Assembly (NCBI GenBank): GCA_027596075.1
Contig: JADGJC010000115.1
Coordinates: forward strand, 33,764-97,763
Source: Rhizophlyctis rosea
Lineage: Eukaryota > Chytridiomycota > Chytridiomycetes > Rhizophlyctidales > Rhizophlyctidaceae
DNA: 64,000 nt
Direction: 5' to 3'
The notes beneath the pieces are model-generated. The model ran no database searches. It saw only the letters and a list, made by a program, of their open reading frames with translations, and had not been told where the DNA came from. This document shows positions 23,601-35,037 of the stretch, one piece after another. Positions within the stretch are counted from its first letter, which is position 1. Every line of letters starts with the position of its first letter. The translations under genes were made by a program, and so were the position numbers.

Positions 23601-24076
23601 TCGGCGCCGTCCTCGTAGTCGACATCATCGCAACCCTCTTCTGCGTCTTCGGCTGGTTCACCGGCATCCGCACCGACATCGTCACCGTCGTCCGCGTCTG
23701 GCTCTACTCCATCGGCGTTATGGCCGTCATAGCCCTAATCTACTTCTCGCTCTCCAATTCCAAGCTCTTCGCTAACATCGTCCGCGGCCGCGTACGCACT
23801 AAGAAAGAAAAGAACATGGAAGATTTCCTTTACCATTTGCAGAAGGTTTCTGTTGCGCATGAGCAGACTAGTTGGCAGCATGAGGCGGCTAGGGGTGGGA
23901 AGCATCGGCATGCGAGGGCGAGGTTGGCTAGAGTTGATTCGTCGGAGGATTTTGATGAGAGTGGGGGGTCGGCGGAGGTTGTGGGGAGGGGGCAGAGGAA
24001 GTTGCCGGTTCCGGTTAGGGATAGGAGGTTGAGTGTTGATCCGGATTGGGCTAGTGATTCGGAGAAGGAGAAATGA
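20628..24076 (+). CDS. PMA1: Plasma-membrane H+-ATPase (P3A-type)
   Basis: Five exons (20628-20998, 21081-21264, 21353-21650, 21749-23115, 23189-24076) join in phase to 1035 residues. Pumps protons out of the cell at the cost of ATP and energises nutrient uptake. Landmarks: actuator loop ending SALTGES (split by intron 3), transmembrane [20 protein letters not shown], phosphorylation site [13 protein letters not shown], nucleotide-binding FDPVTKR and KGAPPAVL, hinge [20 protein letters not shown], and six C-terminal membrane segments. The N-terminal cytosolic part is long and acidic (about 125 residues; [16 protein letters not shown]), and the C-terminal tail is also extended (about 90 residues, rich in Arg, Ser and acidic residues), longer than the yeast regulatory tail. 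Total length exceeds yeast Pma1 (918 aa) because of both tails. Confidence 0.97.
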
Positions 24077-25015
24077 GGGGGGTGGATGTAGGTAGTTGTG
24101 CTGGCAAGTATGGAAATAGTGCTGGGTGCTATGATAGGATAGTGTAGAGAAGGGTTGTTGGGAAAAGTTGTGACTCGGGTGAACATATTCTTCTTCGTTT
24201 GTTTCAGGCAAACAACAAAAAGCATATCTTGTATGTTTTCCCTTTGTATTATATTCTTTTGTGATTTGGGAACAAGAAAAAACGCAGTGTGTTTTTCAAA
24301 AGTTTTTCGGAGAGATTCGTATCTCTGTATCTGGTGTAGATAAGTTCTATGCGGCAATAGCCTGAAGGTGTCATTGAGTTTGTTCCGATGGGTCTGATTG
24401 CAGTACTGTCTCATGCCCTCCTTTCAAGTCTTGAGGGATACTCTTCTTTTTGCACGGTGCATTTTGCAAAGATGTGAGTCTCGAGTCAGCACATGGCCAA
24501 GAGAAACATTAATCGAAGGATCGAATACACAAGTCTGTAATAGAATACCACCAAACAGAATTGGGCGATGAGGCAGCGACCATCTCTAAATGTAATCTTC
24601 GTCAGGGTCTTCCTTTTTGCATGCTCTGGCCAGCTCTTGTTCCGACTGGGAACCACTGCGCTGAGCAAAGAAGATTCACCAAAAATATCACCTGAGACTG
24701 GTCCATCCGTGCTCGAAATGCTAGTATGAATTCCATGTTCGAACATGAATTACCAAACAATGCTTGTAGTAGGAAGGACTCGATTGCCGGTGATGGAATT
24801 AAGACGCTCTGAAAGATTGCTCCTGATCCCAACGACAATCAAATTTCCGAATCATCCATTTAGATGGAGCATTCAAGATGTAGGCTGGCAATCGAACTGC
24901 AAGAATCAAAAACATCTCGATACACTGAACAGTCCATGTTGTTACCACTACCAGCCCATAAATGATGCATTTTATACAATGTTGACGTGACCTATCATAA
25001 ACATTTTAAGAAGTA
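24077..25015. other. Intergenic between convergent genes
   Basis: 3' flanks of the H+-ATPase (+) and the mitochondrial-type gene (-). No supported gene. Confidence 0.5.
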
Positions 25016-25662
25016 TTACTGCCTCCGTTTCTGTGCATCACTTCTGGCAAAGTCGTTCTTCCCTGCTGGCCTCTCAAACCCGCGCTTCTCATCCTCAAGA
25101 CCAATGATGGGCCCTGAGGTGAAGAGGAATGATTAGATGTCGTATTTAGATACGACACATGATTGGTGACTTACTGGGTGCGGATTTCGAGATGCCTTCT
25201 GACGTGGTTTTGACTGCAGGCATTCCATCAGATTGCTTCTTGGCGTCCATACCCTCCCGTGCCATTTTGCTGTGATGGGGTTGGATTCAGTGCTCCTCCG
25301 AGACCTCCGCCGTTCAACAATTAGTTACCTTTCTAGTTCAGTAGTACGGCCCTTCACCGCTGCATTCAAAGGCGTTAGCCAGACACTCCTATTGCGTATT
25401 TGTAAGATGCATTCGACGAACCATTTTCGGTAGCCCCAGCCCTCTTGTGCTTGCTTCTCTGCTTGTCCTCCGCGTTGGATGCCATCTTTGCTTCCCGGTA
25501 GTTCTTATCTTGGATGCCATCTTGACTGTAGTTGACTGGGCCAGGAGTTTGTTGTTTCTTGCTGGATGCGGATGAGGAGATGCTTCGCAGGACTGTGAAG
25601 GTGAGAGGGCGGATGTGGCGAGAAAGGGGCGTGACGGTGGTCAGAGTGCGATGAGAGTACAT
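25016..25662 (-). CDS. Small mitochondrial-type hydrophilic protein, hypothetical
   Basis: Four exons (25422-25662, 25329-25359, 25175-25269, 25016-25113) join in phase to 154 residues. The N-terminus (MYSHRTLTTVTPLSRHIRPL, then TVLRSISSSASSKK) is Arg/Ser/Thr-rich without acidic residues, typical of a mitochondrial presequence. The rest is very hydrophilic and Lys/Glu/Ala-rich (KDQRSKHKR-like blocks, TTELESKMAREGMDAKKQSD, GFERPAGKNDFARSDAQ). Similar small hydrophilic matrix proteins are often LEA-like or stress-related, but I see no diagnostic motif, so the function is unknown. Exon 2 is only 31 bases; its donor is a strong GTAACT, whereas the exon 1 donor is a weaker GTTCGT. Confidence 0.65.
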
Positions 25663-26392
25663 GGTTGAAGTCGGAATTGTGAGATATGGGCTGACTTTTA
25701 CGATATGAGGTGTTTATTGGTACTAGTTTCAATTGAAAAAGCGATTAAAAGATGGAAGGCAGGAATAGGTGTAGGGGGAATAACTGAATAAGAACTTCAT
25801 GTCGGTGAAGGAATCCCCATCGATCATATGCAACGTCATCGGCTGGAGGCGCGTCGCTGACGTTATGCTTCGCTGACGTTATTTTTAGCCGCGCTATTTT
25901 TAGCCGGTCATATGACTGTCTCCCAATTATTTGTTTACATCAGGCAACCCCACACCCTCCTGTCTCACCCTCACAGAGCCACATCCTTCCCGCCATCTTC
26001 TCACACTTCCATCTCATCTGCTTCATCATCCCGTGTCAGTCCTTTCGCACAGTCTTCCTCGTCTCTCGTAGATTCCTTCACCCAGCAAGATCAGGTTGTG
26101 CACGCGTCACATCGCTGCCACGTTTGATTTCGGGGCAAGATCGTCTGGGAGCATCCACGGTTTTGTGTTGAACAAAGGAGGAGGTCGACGGGAGTGGGTC
26201 ACACCGGTACGAAGAGAATTTCCCACAGTTCGTCGAAGGTATGCGAGGGCTTCAATCAGGTTGCCGACGAAACCACACCCCCAATACTAACTTGAAGCTG
26301 TCACAGTGCCTTCTGACAGGTGTAACTCCTGATTGACGATATCGCACACTTGCATCACGGTACTCACTCAACCTCCAGGAAGCTTGCACAAC
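25663..26392. other. Divergent intergenic region
   Basis: Shared upstream region of the minus-strand mitochondrial-type gene and the plus-strand RRM gene. A short direct repeat (GCTGACGTTAT / CGCTATTTTTAGCCG-like blocks) lies near 25855-25900. No gene supported. Confidence 0.45.
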
Positions 26393-29104
26393 ATGACAGA
26401 CGCAGAAACAGAGAACATCCCCACGTCATCATCTCCTCTGGTGCAACCGGAAACCGCCCAGTGGGATGTGCTGCATGATCCTCCGGTTCAACGATTCGGC
26501 CGGCAAGGTGGTTGGTCACCAACAACTGATGGGAAGAGTGACACTTCCAGTGACAAGCAAAGTATGTCTTTGAATGAAAACGCATCATTTCAATGTGTTG
26601 CTCAGTATGATTCTTTACCAGGCTTTGGCAAGCAATCGCCAATCTCTCCGATGGATGCGACAAAGAACTTGAGCGCACAAGCTTACGCAGCGCCAACACT
26701 GGTGAGGTCAAGAAATCAGAAGTTGGTACGCTTGCAATAACATCTTTTCATAACAGATGGATCGCGCTGTTGCGCCTCCTGGATTGGGACGCCGCATGTC
26801 CATCGACTGGCGAATGACTCCTGTCGGCGATGACCCGGCCAGCTCTTCCAGCTTCCACCGGTTTCCAAGCAGCGGGCTTCTTCTCCCACCGCGTACGTCA
26901 ACCCCAATGATTCCGACTCCGCTTCAACTGCCGGCACCAGTATCAGCAAACCTGCTTACTGACAACCTGGAGAGTCTATTCTCCACCGAACGACAGCCGT
27001 ACTCCACCGAGAAGGCGCAAGATGCGGATGGTCAAAACTCGGCCAATACCGGCGACGGCGACAGCATGAATGGCTCTCAGAGTCTGGGAGCTTTGCTGCA
27101 GCTGCGTGAGAATGTACCGTCAACGAAGGAATTCGCTGTTCTGAAGCTGCGCAACATCAGCTGGGATTTGAGGTTTGTGATTGACATTCCACAACGACAT
27201 ATCCACCGCTTACCCATCCCTGCCCACCGCATTCAGCATCTCCGATGTTCAAGCATACTTCGCTCCCCTACTGGTATTGATACAAGCTTGCTATTAGTAG
27301 TTTACGACGTGCACTGACTTCTCACTCGTTCAGGTTCCTGCCGGACATCTTCCGCCGTTCTATACGCAAGGGATACACATCATCATGAACCGGACAACTG
27401 GAAAGACCCTCAGCGACTGCTTCGTCGAGTTTCCGACTTATTCGGATGCCCAACGTGCTCTTGAGCTTCATAGCCGAGGAATTCTCAAAGGAAGAGTTGT
27501 GGTGGCTCAATGGAGCTCGCAAGCCGAGCTGATGTCGACGCTGTTCCCGAACTGGACAGGTGCCACTGGTGCTCCCACGCTCCGGCAGGACTCAGAATGG
27601 ACCCTTCCGTCCATTCTCGACCGCGATGCAAATGCACCCGTGATGGACGCCGCGGAATCCAGGATGCCGAATCTGCTTGAGCAAGCAAGGACTGCACCCT
27701 TCGGCAGCGGCGTTGTGTATGGTCCGTCGAGCATTGGACCTGCCAAGGAAGGGATTTTCCTACTGCGGGAGGAGATCAACGCGATTTTGCTGATCTGCAG
27801 AAACTACAAGGCAAGTGAACAGCTCTTCCCCGCCTACCAGAGCAGCGTTTCACAATCATTGCATCCAGCTGCACTTTTCTCGCAAGTGCGCGGAGCGGCC
27901 TTTCGAGAATGTCATTTCGATCCTATGCAAGGTGCCTTGGCACGATTCGAAGCTTGTCGGATTGATCCAACGGGATCATCTGTTCGAGATGTTGAAGCGT
28001 ATGCCACGAATGCCAGTGTGGACATTGACATAACCACTCACCACGCTTTAGTGTCGGTGGAATCTCTCCGCATCCATTTGACAAGGGATCAAGCTCACAT
28101 CAGTGACACACTGCTCGAACGAATGATACGCGCAGGGCTGTGTGTCCCGCTGTTTACTGAGCGCCAGAAGCTCACCGTGCTGGCAGTTGCCGTGCGTATT
28201 CGGCCGTTGCGCTATCGAACATCGCATATTGACGGTAACTTTTCTCATAGCACATGGAATGTCCTCAAGATCTGGCCCCTTTCGTGTACAACCCGCCTGA
28301 AGCTGCCGGAGTCGATGAAACGGACTGCAAGGGTGACGACGACCAGCAACAAGAAGACAAAGAAAACGTCGACATCCAGCGGTTGTCAATCACTGGAACT
28401 GGTGTCACGGCTCTTTCCGGTCGTGCCCCGCGCTTTGGGCGAACGGCATCCCAAGACCGGGTAAATGGCATTCTGATAAGGGATGTGGATGCTCGTGGCT
28501 GACAGGAAGTTGCTAGCTCACCATCGGAACACCCAGAAGCTCGCAACAAACCTTCGGTGCTGCAAACGGGGCAAAGTTCTACCCGTCTCCTCAAGACGAC
28601 CAGAGTGTACAAGGCGACGACAAGCAGTCCCTGTCGAGCCCGCAAGCTCAAGGCATCCTGCACACACCGACGAGAGGCAGCACGACGTTGCCATCCCCAG
28701 CGTCCAGCACTCATTCGCTGACGTCGGGAGGCGAATCACCCACCTTCTTTGCGCACCGCATTCGCCTTCTCGAAACTGCCCTTCGCCACAGCCAATCCCA
28801 ACAAGCTGAGCTCCGTCGCGCCCACGAAGTAGCCGTTTCCCGCGCGGCTCTCGAAGTGTCAGAGTTGCGCAACGCAAAGATCCGGGCGGAAAAGCGGGCG
28901 TTGCAGGCGGAGGCGGCTGCCAAGCAGCTTGAACACGAAAACGAAGCACTCATGTGTCGAATTCACGATCTGAATGCGATTACTCTGACGACAGGGGACC
29001 AGTCGTCTGGGTCGAGGCGTTGGCCATCGGATCTGTCGGATGCCAAGGCGTGGGGTGGCGGTGGAGCAATTGCTTCGGAAAGCATCAAAAATTTGTGGAA
29101 GTGA
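26393..29104 (+). CDS. RRM-domain RNA-binding protein
   Basis: Eight exons (26393-26701, 26757-27172, 27237-27273, 27334-27810, 27887-27998, 28052-28191, 28251-28460, 28517-29104) join in phase to 762 residues. The N-terminus is low-complexity. A split RRM follows: EFAVLKLRNISWDL, SISDVQAYFAPLL, HIIMNRTTGKTLSDCFVEF, AQRALELHSRGILKGRVVVA. Its RNP motifs are of the divergent (hnRNP F/H, ESRP-like) type. The next module (RPFENVISILCKVPWHD, RIHLTRDQAHISDTLLERMI, CVPLFTERQKLTVLA) is helical and of unknown family. A Ser/Pro-rich linker and a C-terminal coiled coil (ETALRHSQSQQAELRRAHEV, AEKRALQAEAAAKQLEHENE) end the protein. Likely cytoplasmic or nuclear RNA regulator; the target is unknown. Intron 4 (27811-27886) uses a GC donor (AAG|GCAAGT). 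Confidence 0.8.
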
Positions 29105-29455
29105 TTTGAAAGGTCTCGCATAGTGGCACATTTGTTCACTGTTTGGGGTCATCATCTTGCGGACACTGCACATACACCGTCTCTTTTGCATATCTTTTCT
29201 TACTCTCTTGTTTGCTAAAATATCGTTTCACTTTGTTCATAGTTAGTACATTTACTTAGCGTAGAAATGATTTGCATATTAGCATGTCATGAAATACATA
29301 ATCACATATATTGCAGTACAACCCCGGCAATGAGAACGTTGTTTGCGCCTCAACAATTTCGATCATTCCATCTCCACTCCATTGCTCTGATATCCTACCA
29401 TGCATAGTTACTAACTTCCACGTTCTACACACCAATCACGCAACCCCTCACCCAA
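29105..29455. other. Intergenic between convergent genes
   Basis: AT-rich 3' flanks. Nothing else seen. Confidence 0.5.
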
Positions 29456-30427
29456 TCAAAATCTGAAAGCGCTCAACATCCCCACCACCTCCTCCGACAA
29501 CCCATAAACCCTCTTGACCGCCTGACCCCTCTCCACACCCCCTTCAACCAAATCCCTCACCTCAAACCTCTTCCTCACCACCATAACAAAAAGCGGGAAC
29601 CCCTCCTTCTCCAACCGTTCCAACAATCCCCTCCTCACAACCCCCCCACGACAAGCATCCAACCACACACTCTCAGCCTCCTGCCACTTCTCGACGTCCG
29701 CTCCCGTACGAATGCCCCAATGGTCCAGCGTCGTGGTTGCTGGTGCGGAGTTTGGGTCCTTTGCGGGGAGTTTTGTGAAGGGTTTTGGGAGGAGGCAGTT
29801 GTTGAAGTGTGTTAGATCTATGAGGTTGCGGAGGCGTGTGTGGGTGGGAGGGAGTTGTGGATTCTTGTCTGGTAGGCTGTGGAGGCGCGGAGGCGGGGTG
29901 GGAGGGAGAGGAGGTGGAGGGTGTTGGGGTTTTGGGGGGTTGGGATGTGGATGAATTGGGTTTGTGGTTGGAGGGGAGTGAAGGTTGTTGCGTTTGGGTT
30001 GAGATTAAGGGGGGGGTTTGTTGGTGATTGCGTAGGCTGTTGCAAGGTCTTTGGCTTCTTGAAGGGGTTGGGTGGGGATGTGGATGGATGTTGTTGAGTT
30101 TGTTGAGGCGACAGTTTCGAGGTTGAATTCGGCGGCGTAGGCGACTGCGACGTCTTTTGCTTTCCGGACGGGTTGTGTGGGGACATGGACGGCTGTTGGG
30201 GAAGCAGCAGTCTCTGGACTGAAGTCCGTTGCCTGTGCGTTCAATTTGGTAGCTGACGGAAGCGGAATGTCGTTGCTGTTACTATCAGTCTTGGAGTCGC
30301 TGCGTAGCGAGGTATGCTTGACGAGAAACTCTGGTTCGGAAGCAGGAGCGGCGGTGGGGTATGGAGTAAACTTTGCTGCGTGGACGTTCAACGGTGGTGA
30401 GAGCGGTAGTGCGTTGTCGTTGACCAT
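29456..30427 (-). pseudogene. Frame-disrupted hypothetical ORF with internal repeats
   Basis: Coding-like sequence runs across the whole interval but changes frame. From the ATG at 30427 an open frame carries two copies of a repeat, AVHVPTQPVRKAKDVAVAYA and SIHIPTQPLQEAKDLATAYA, each preceded by an ETxAS-type stretch. It then hits a stop just after a run of eight G (coding-strand C) at about 30009-30017. Removing one C from that run would let the neighbouring frame continue (FTPLQPQTQFIHIPTPQNPN, a degenerate third repeat). A third block (DLTHFNNCLLPKPF ... GADVEKWQEAESVWLDACRG ... EEVVGMLSAFRF) lies back in the first frame and ends at 29456. Either two sequencing errors in GC-rich low-complexity DNA or a pseudogene. 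No family is recognised. Confidence 0.45.
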
Positions 30428-31699
30428 CTTGACTTTTCCAGTTCTGTAGCTTCAAGTCGGACACTGAACCGGCTGATGATGAAAAGTAGAAGGATGAAAA
30501 CCCCCCACGAAGTTTCCATTTATCTGAAAGTGGCTAGAGGGACGTTGAACCGTTGATGGGGTTTTAGTGGAGTCAAAGTCACAGGGATGCCTGCAGCACA
30601 GCCAGCCTCAGCCAAGGTTTCACGCAACATCCAGAATTCCGGTAATGACGGGATATTCCGCGCCTCCTTAACACAACACACCATCACATTTTCAGCAGCC
30701 ATTCATCTATCGGCGATTGGATCACAAACACATCGAGCGCACTTCAACTATTGGAAGCATCGACCTGTACAGAAAAAGGAGCACGAAGGCAAATGCGCGC
30801 TAGACAGGCGTTGCGTGATGGATACTCAACTGCTGGCATCTCCAAAATGGATGACACAGTCGTTAATCAATCTTTGAGCATCCAAACTGCACAATATGGT
30901 TGGGTTCGGAAAGTTGCGAAATGCATACCTACTGCAGACTTGACCCGAGACCGAGATCTCCACAAATTATGTGTCTCATGATGCACAATCTGGTCACCTT
31001 TATCCTTTAGTAGCAGCTGAATTTATGATATTCAATATGCACCCTTTCCATAACGCTTACCCATTCAATTCCATCTTGGAGGGGATTTGCATCTTTCTCC
31101 TTCGGACCGCCTGGCACAGGACGACGCACTGTTGCTTCAGCAAACCTCAAGCTAAAAAATTTTTAAAATCGTGTATATTCTGTCCATTTCGATTCCATAC
31201 CAACGACAACAGTTTCAAATTGTGTTATACTTTTCAGGGACAAGTGGGGCAAGCCTTACGCCACTTCATCTCTCTATTCCACAAGAGAATCCAGTCTTCC
31301 ATCCAAAGCATATTATGTGTTGTTTTGATTTGTCACGTTGCCTGTATTTCATACGTTCAAGTGGATGTATTTTGCAATGACCAAATAGATTACCAGTCGG
31401 TATAGTCATTCAGTGATGGACTACAGGCAGCAATTTCTCTTTTTTTGTCCTTCATGTGTGTCTTTCCGAGCAGTCCGCTCATACATAACAGTTCTGGGCT
31501 GCTCAGGGACTCTCATAAAATGCATACTTCAGCAAAACCTCTATGACAACCTCCTATGTCGGATCTTTCTGCTAACTCACCGAAGCCAAACAAACCCTTC
31601 TCCACATACCAGATCGCCTGGATGCTTTCATTCCTCAACGGTCATTACAGACGTCTATTATCTTATACAAGCTATCTTTGACAATGTACAAGTCTAAGA
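30428..31699. other. Intergenic, about 1.3 kb
   Basis: No ORF with domain content or coding bias on either strand. Confidence 0.45.
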
Positions 31700-33174
31700 T
31701 TACGGATAATATGGCATATGCATATGGAACAACTGACCCAAACATACTAAAGCTATACACAACAGAATCAAAGCTAACTGATACACCAATCCCAACGATC
31801 TACTCATCTCAGCCAGCATCCGTTCATTCCGCGCCAGCACACTCTTCAAATCTGCCAATGAACATTCACTTTGTGCCACACATTTTTTCATCTCAAGCAA
31901 GGCCGTGTGCTGCTGCTGTACCCGACCTTCCAATTGCGCATTCTGTTCAGACAGCTTCTTTAGCTCTGCACGAAGCGCTCTGAGCTCCGCTGTGTTGTCG
32001 TGAGAATCGGGCTGGTGTGGTTGAACGATGGAGGTAGCAGGGGGAGAAGGTTGCTGTTCCTGCGTAGCTGGTGTTGTTTGACCTGAGGACGTTCCGTCGT
32101 CAGTTTCTACCCATTCATCATTTCTCCCATAGACCGCGTCCTGAGTGATTCCCTCCCTTCTGTTGCCCTTAACTTGACTATTGTTTGTTTCATCCTTCGC
32201 ACGGCCCTTCCCTTTGAGGTTGTCTCGCGTAGAACTGGCGCTGCCAACTTCAACTTCAGTGTAGTCATTCAAGGTCGGGTGTGAGACCGTGCTTGGGCCA
32301 CCATCCGCAACGGTGGGCGGCGATTTAACGAAGCTCGGTGTCAGTTGATCAGGATCGAAGGGCAAAATACCACTCGATCCTTGCGATGAGGATGGCCCCG
32401 CATAGTCCATCATATTCTCAGGAATATGGTCATTCGCTACTGAAGTAGGGGATTCATTGCCGTCCTTGGCAAGTTCGTTCGGTAGTGGAGGTTGACTCGT
32501 CGTTACGGGAGGGTACGGACAATGCGGACATTTGCGATAGGGACCATAGCCTTTCACCTTTGACAAAAATTAGCGCATCATAAGGGACGCTCAAACGATA
32601 AGAAAACATCACGTTACCCTCTTCCTACACCCTTCACACTCGTGCGGAACCTTCTTCAGATGGTTTCGAAAATCGCGTAGAGTTGCATACTGACAATCAT
32701 GCTCAATCAGGATATGATCACTTACAGCCGCGCTGCAGCTAGGAAGTACTAACCTGATGCCCACACTCAGTGCACTGCCAATGCAGGCAAGGACCCAATT
32801 CAGGATGATGCTTGTTGATGACATGTTGTTTCAAATCCGCCCAACTTCGTTCCGCAACGTGCCAGTGGTTACATGGAAATCGAGGGCAGTGCTACAGACA
32901 TGTCCGCTTTCCGTCAGCTGTTGCCCTGATTCAGATTCAAAATGGGCACGACGACTCACCTCAGCATGTGCGGTTTGACGTGCCATGGCTTGTGGACTTG
33001 TTCGTAATGTTGTCCAATCACACATGGGTCATCGGGAATATTTCCAGCCAGAAATTCCGCAGGCGAAAGACGGACCAATCCCCCGCAAATCTCAGGAAAG
33101 GGGCATTGATAGCCTGTCGCAAATAGGTCAAAAGGACACTGTAGAGGCTGTAAGATTCTGAAGCTGTTTCGCAC
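31700..33174 (-). CDS. Tail-anchored zinc-finger protein (5' end and one junction uncertain)
   Basis: The 3' exons are clear and in phase: 32754-32891, 32618-32689 and 31700-32557. They encode Cys/His fingers (CPRFPCNHWHVAERSWADLK with HVINKHH; WQCTECGHQYATLRDFRNHL; CEGCRKRVKGYGPYRKCPHC). A long Ser/Pro/Asp-rich region follows, then a coiled coil (ELRALRAELKKLSEQNAQLE) and one C-terminal transmembrane helix (LALILLCIALVCLGQLF), so the protein should be tail-anchored with the fingers in the cytosol. An upstream exon at 32956-33174 adds another finger (LQCPFDLFATGYQCPFPEIC) and ends at a perfect GTGAGT donor, but the phase does not fit the next acceptor. The best alternative (acceptor near 32915) leaves an in-frame TAG before the next finger. 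The start codon is not identified. Confidence 0.55.
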
Positions 33175-33630
33175 AACCGGTGAGCTCTCTTACGGGCATC
33201 CTCTGTAGTATCCTGAACGCAAGGAGCAATGTGGGATGCTTGCACAGGAAGATCACAGCCGTTGCTACCCTCTCCGAACAACTTGAAGGCACGCAAGCAA
33301 AGTCCGCCAACATATAACATCTGTCTAATACCATTCTAGAATGACCGTGCCACATTGAAGCAACACACGTCTAGAACAATCGAAGTAAATAAACAAAGTC
33401 TTGGTCGCATCACGTGCCTTGCTAGGAAGTGTAGATCAATGCAGTAAATGAAACGCCCAGGAAGATGAATGGACAGTCCGATTTGCGTTTATACAAAAGA
33501 TTTCCAAATTGTATTGAAACACAATTCTAACATGAGGACAGTCTGATTCGAGTTCACCCAAAAATTTGCTAAACTGTAATAGAAACACAGTTCTACATGC
33601 CCAAACTGTACAGAAATCTACAGGCAGCTC

Positions 33631-34431
33631 CTACTTGGCAATGACTACGTACACCCAACCGTCGTCCTCCCCGCAATTCGAGGCGCTTTGACCGGTGATC
33701 TGGTTGAGCTTAGTCTCGGCCGCACAGATATTGGTAGTCTTGGCATAGAACATCTGGGCATGCGTATAGCCATGTTTCGCAATCTGCGTGCGATGCCAAC
33801 TGTGACGGTCATCGATGGCTGTCGTGCCTCCACTGTAAACGTACTTGACCGTACCTTTACCGCGCTCAAGCATTGCTTGTTGCCCCAGGTGAATGAGCCT
33901 GGCTTGGGGCACAGCGGGTTCTACGAGTTTGAGGATCGCTCCGCCGTTCTTAGAAAGGGTTGTCTGAGTGACGACCTTTGAATCACAAATTCATTAGTCC
34001 TTCGCACGTTTTGGAGTCGGAACCAAGCGATGGCATACCATACTAGGGTCAGAGTCCGGCAACAGAGCTGCATTTGTAGTGGCCTTCTTGGTAGTGAAGC
34101 TTTTCGAAAGAGTTTCCTTGGTAGTCGAAGCCTTGTTGGACCGCACAGTTGCCGAATTCATCTCCTTCGAGGTTGGGCGCGAGCGTCCACGACAGGTATG
34201 GCTGATGAAGAAGAATCACTATGGTAAACCACAAACGGGAGACGATAATTTCTGACAAACTTACGAGACGAGGACCCGCGAGTTGCTCTTTAACGGTTTC
34301 TGATTGGGAGCTTTGTAGTACCATGAACCATCTGCCCGTTGATGGCATTTCAGCTTGCCCCCGTCTGCAAGGAGGACTTTACGCTGACAGGAGCAGGCGA
34401 GATCACCTTGCTTTGCTATTACAGGTTCCAT
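33631..34431 (-). CDS. Hypothetical protein with N-terminal Cys/His cluster, 224 aa
   Basis: Three exons (34265-34431, 34039-34201, 33631-33975) with good GTAAGT and GTATGC donors join in phase. The N-terminus (MEPVIAKQGDLACSCQ, LKCHQRADGSWYYKAPNQ, SHTCRGR) has a C-x-C / C-x-H / H-x-C pattern around an aromatic WYY, which may bind zinc in the manner of small DNA-binding fingers of the FLYWCH/WRKY type; this is only a resemblance. A Ser/Thr/Lys-rich linker follows, then a folded C-terminal part (AILKLVEPAVPQARLIHLGQ, GTVKYVYSGGTTAIDDRHSW, QMFYAKTTNICAAETKLNQI, DDGWVYVVIAK). No known family is recognised. The start at 34431 is the first methionine before the cysteine cluster. Confidence 0.6.
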
Positions 34432-34683
34432 GGTGATGATGTGCTGGAAAGGAGTAGTTGGGATTCCCCAGTTCGTTTGCTGTTCATATAGCAAGAGGCC
34501 AAGGTTGATGGACGATGAGGCTGATCAAGGTCACTATTCAAAGATGCACTGATCAGAATATCATGCCAACGCCTCAAACGCAAGCAAGTGCGGCTGGTCC
34601 AATTTTTGAATATCTACAAGAAAGGACCTCACTTGGAAACCATCCAAAGAAGGCTGGAAGTCTAGATGTATGGCTGTGCCGCC

Positions 34684-34860
34684 AGAGAATTCTTATTGTC
34701 ACCACAACATGATGACTGTGCCACTAGAGAATTATCAGGCCCCACTAATCTCCATTAGAGAATTCTCAGGCGTCCCCACAACGCTGTCGAGAATAGTGAG
34801 AATTCTCTCCCATTGTGACCGCAATACTGCAGAGAATTATCTCCCATTGTGACCACAAGA
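34684..34860. repeat. Degenerate tandem AGAGAATT repeats
   Basis: AGAGAATT or GAGAATT cores at about 34684, 34726, 34757, 34798 and 34831, several extended as AGAGAATT(A/C)TC. Two copies are followed by CTCCCATTGTGACC. Spacing is 31-42 bases. Confidence 0.5.
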
Positions 34861-34980
34861 CAAATATGAGCCCAACATCATGGACCAATCACGACAATTC
34901 CATCTTGAAAAGGAGAGGCGCCTACACCCGGCGCAGAAAGGCTTGCACCCAGATCGTTGATATTTCCAAACTTTCAATCC

Positions 34981-34988
34981 TATAAATT
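34981..34988 (+). promoter_or_regulatory. TATA box of RING/UIM gene
   Basis: TATAAATT about 50-57 bases upstream of the ATG at 35038. Confidence 0.45.
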
Positions 34989-35037
34989 CAACAGCACAAC
35001 TCAGCCGAGCTGTCTTCTTTTCTGCAGCTCTCAATCC

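Larger units (their letters stand above)
34432..35037. other. Divergent intergenic region with AGAGAATT repeats
   Basis: Lies between the divergently transcribed hypothetical gene and the RING/UIM gene. Holds about five degenerate repeats with an AGAGAATT core (34684-34860) and a TATAAATT at 34981-34988, 50 bases before the RING gene start. Confidence 0.5.
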
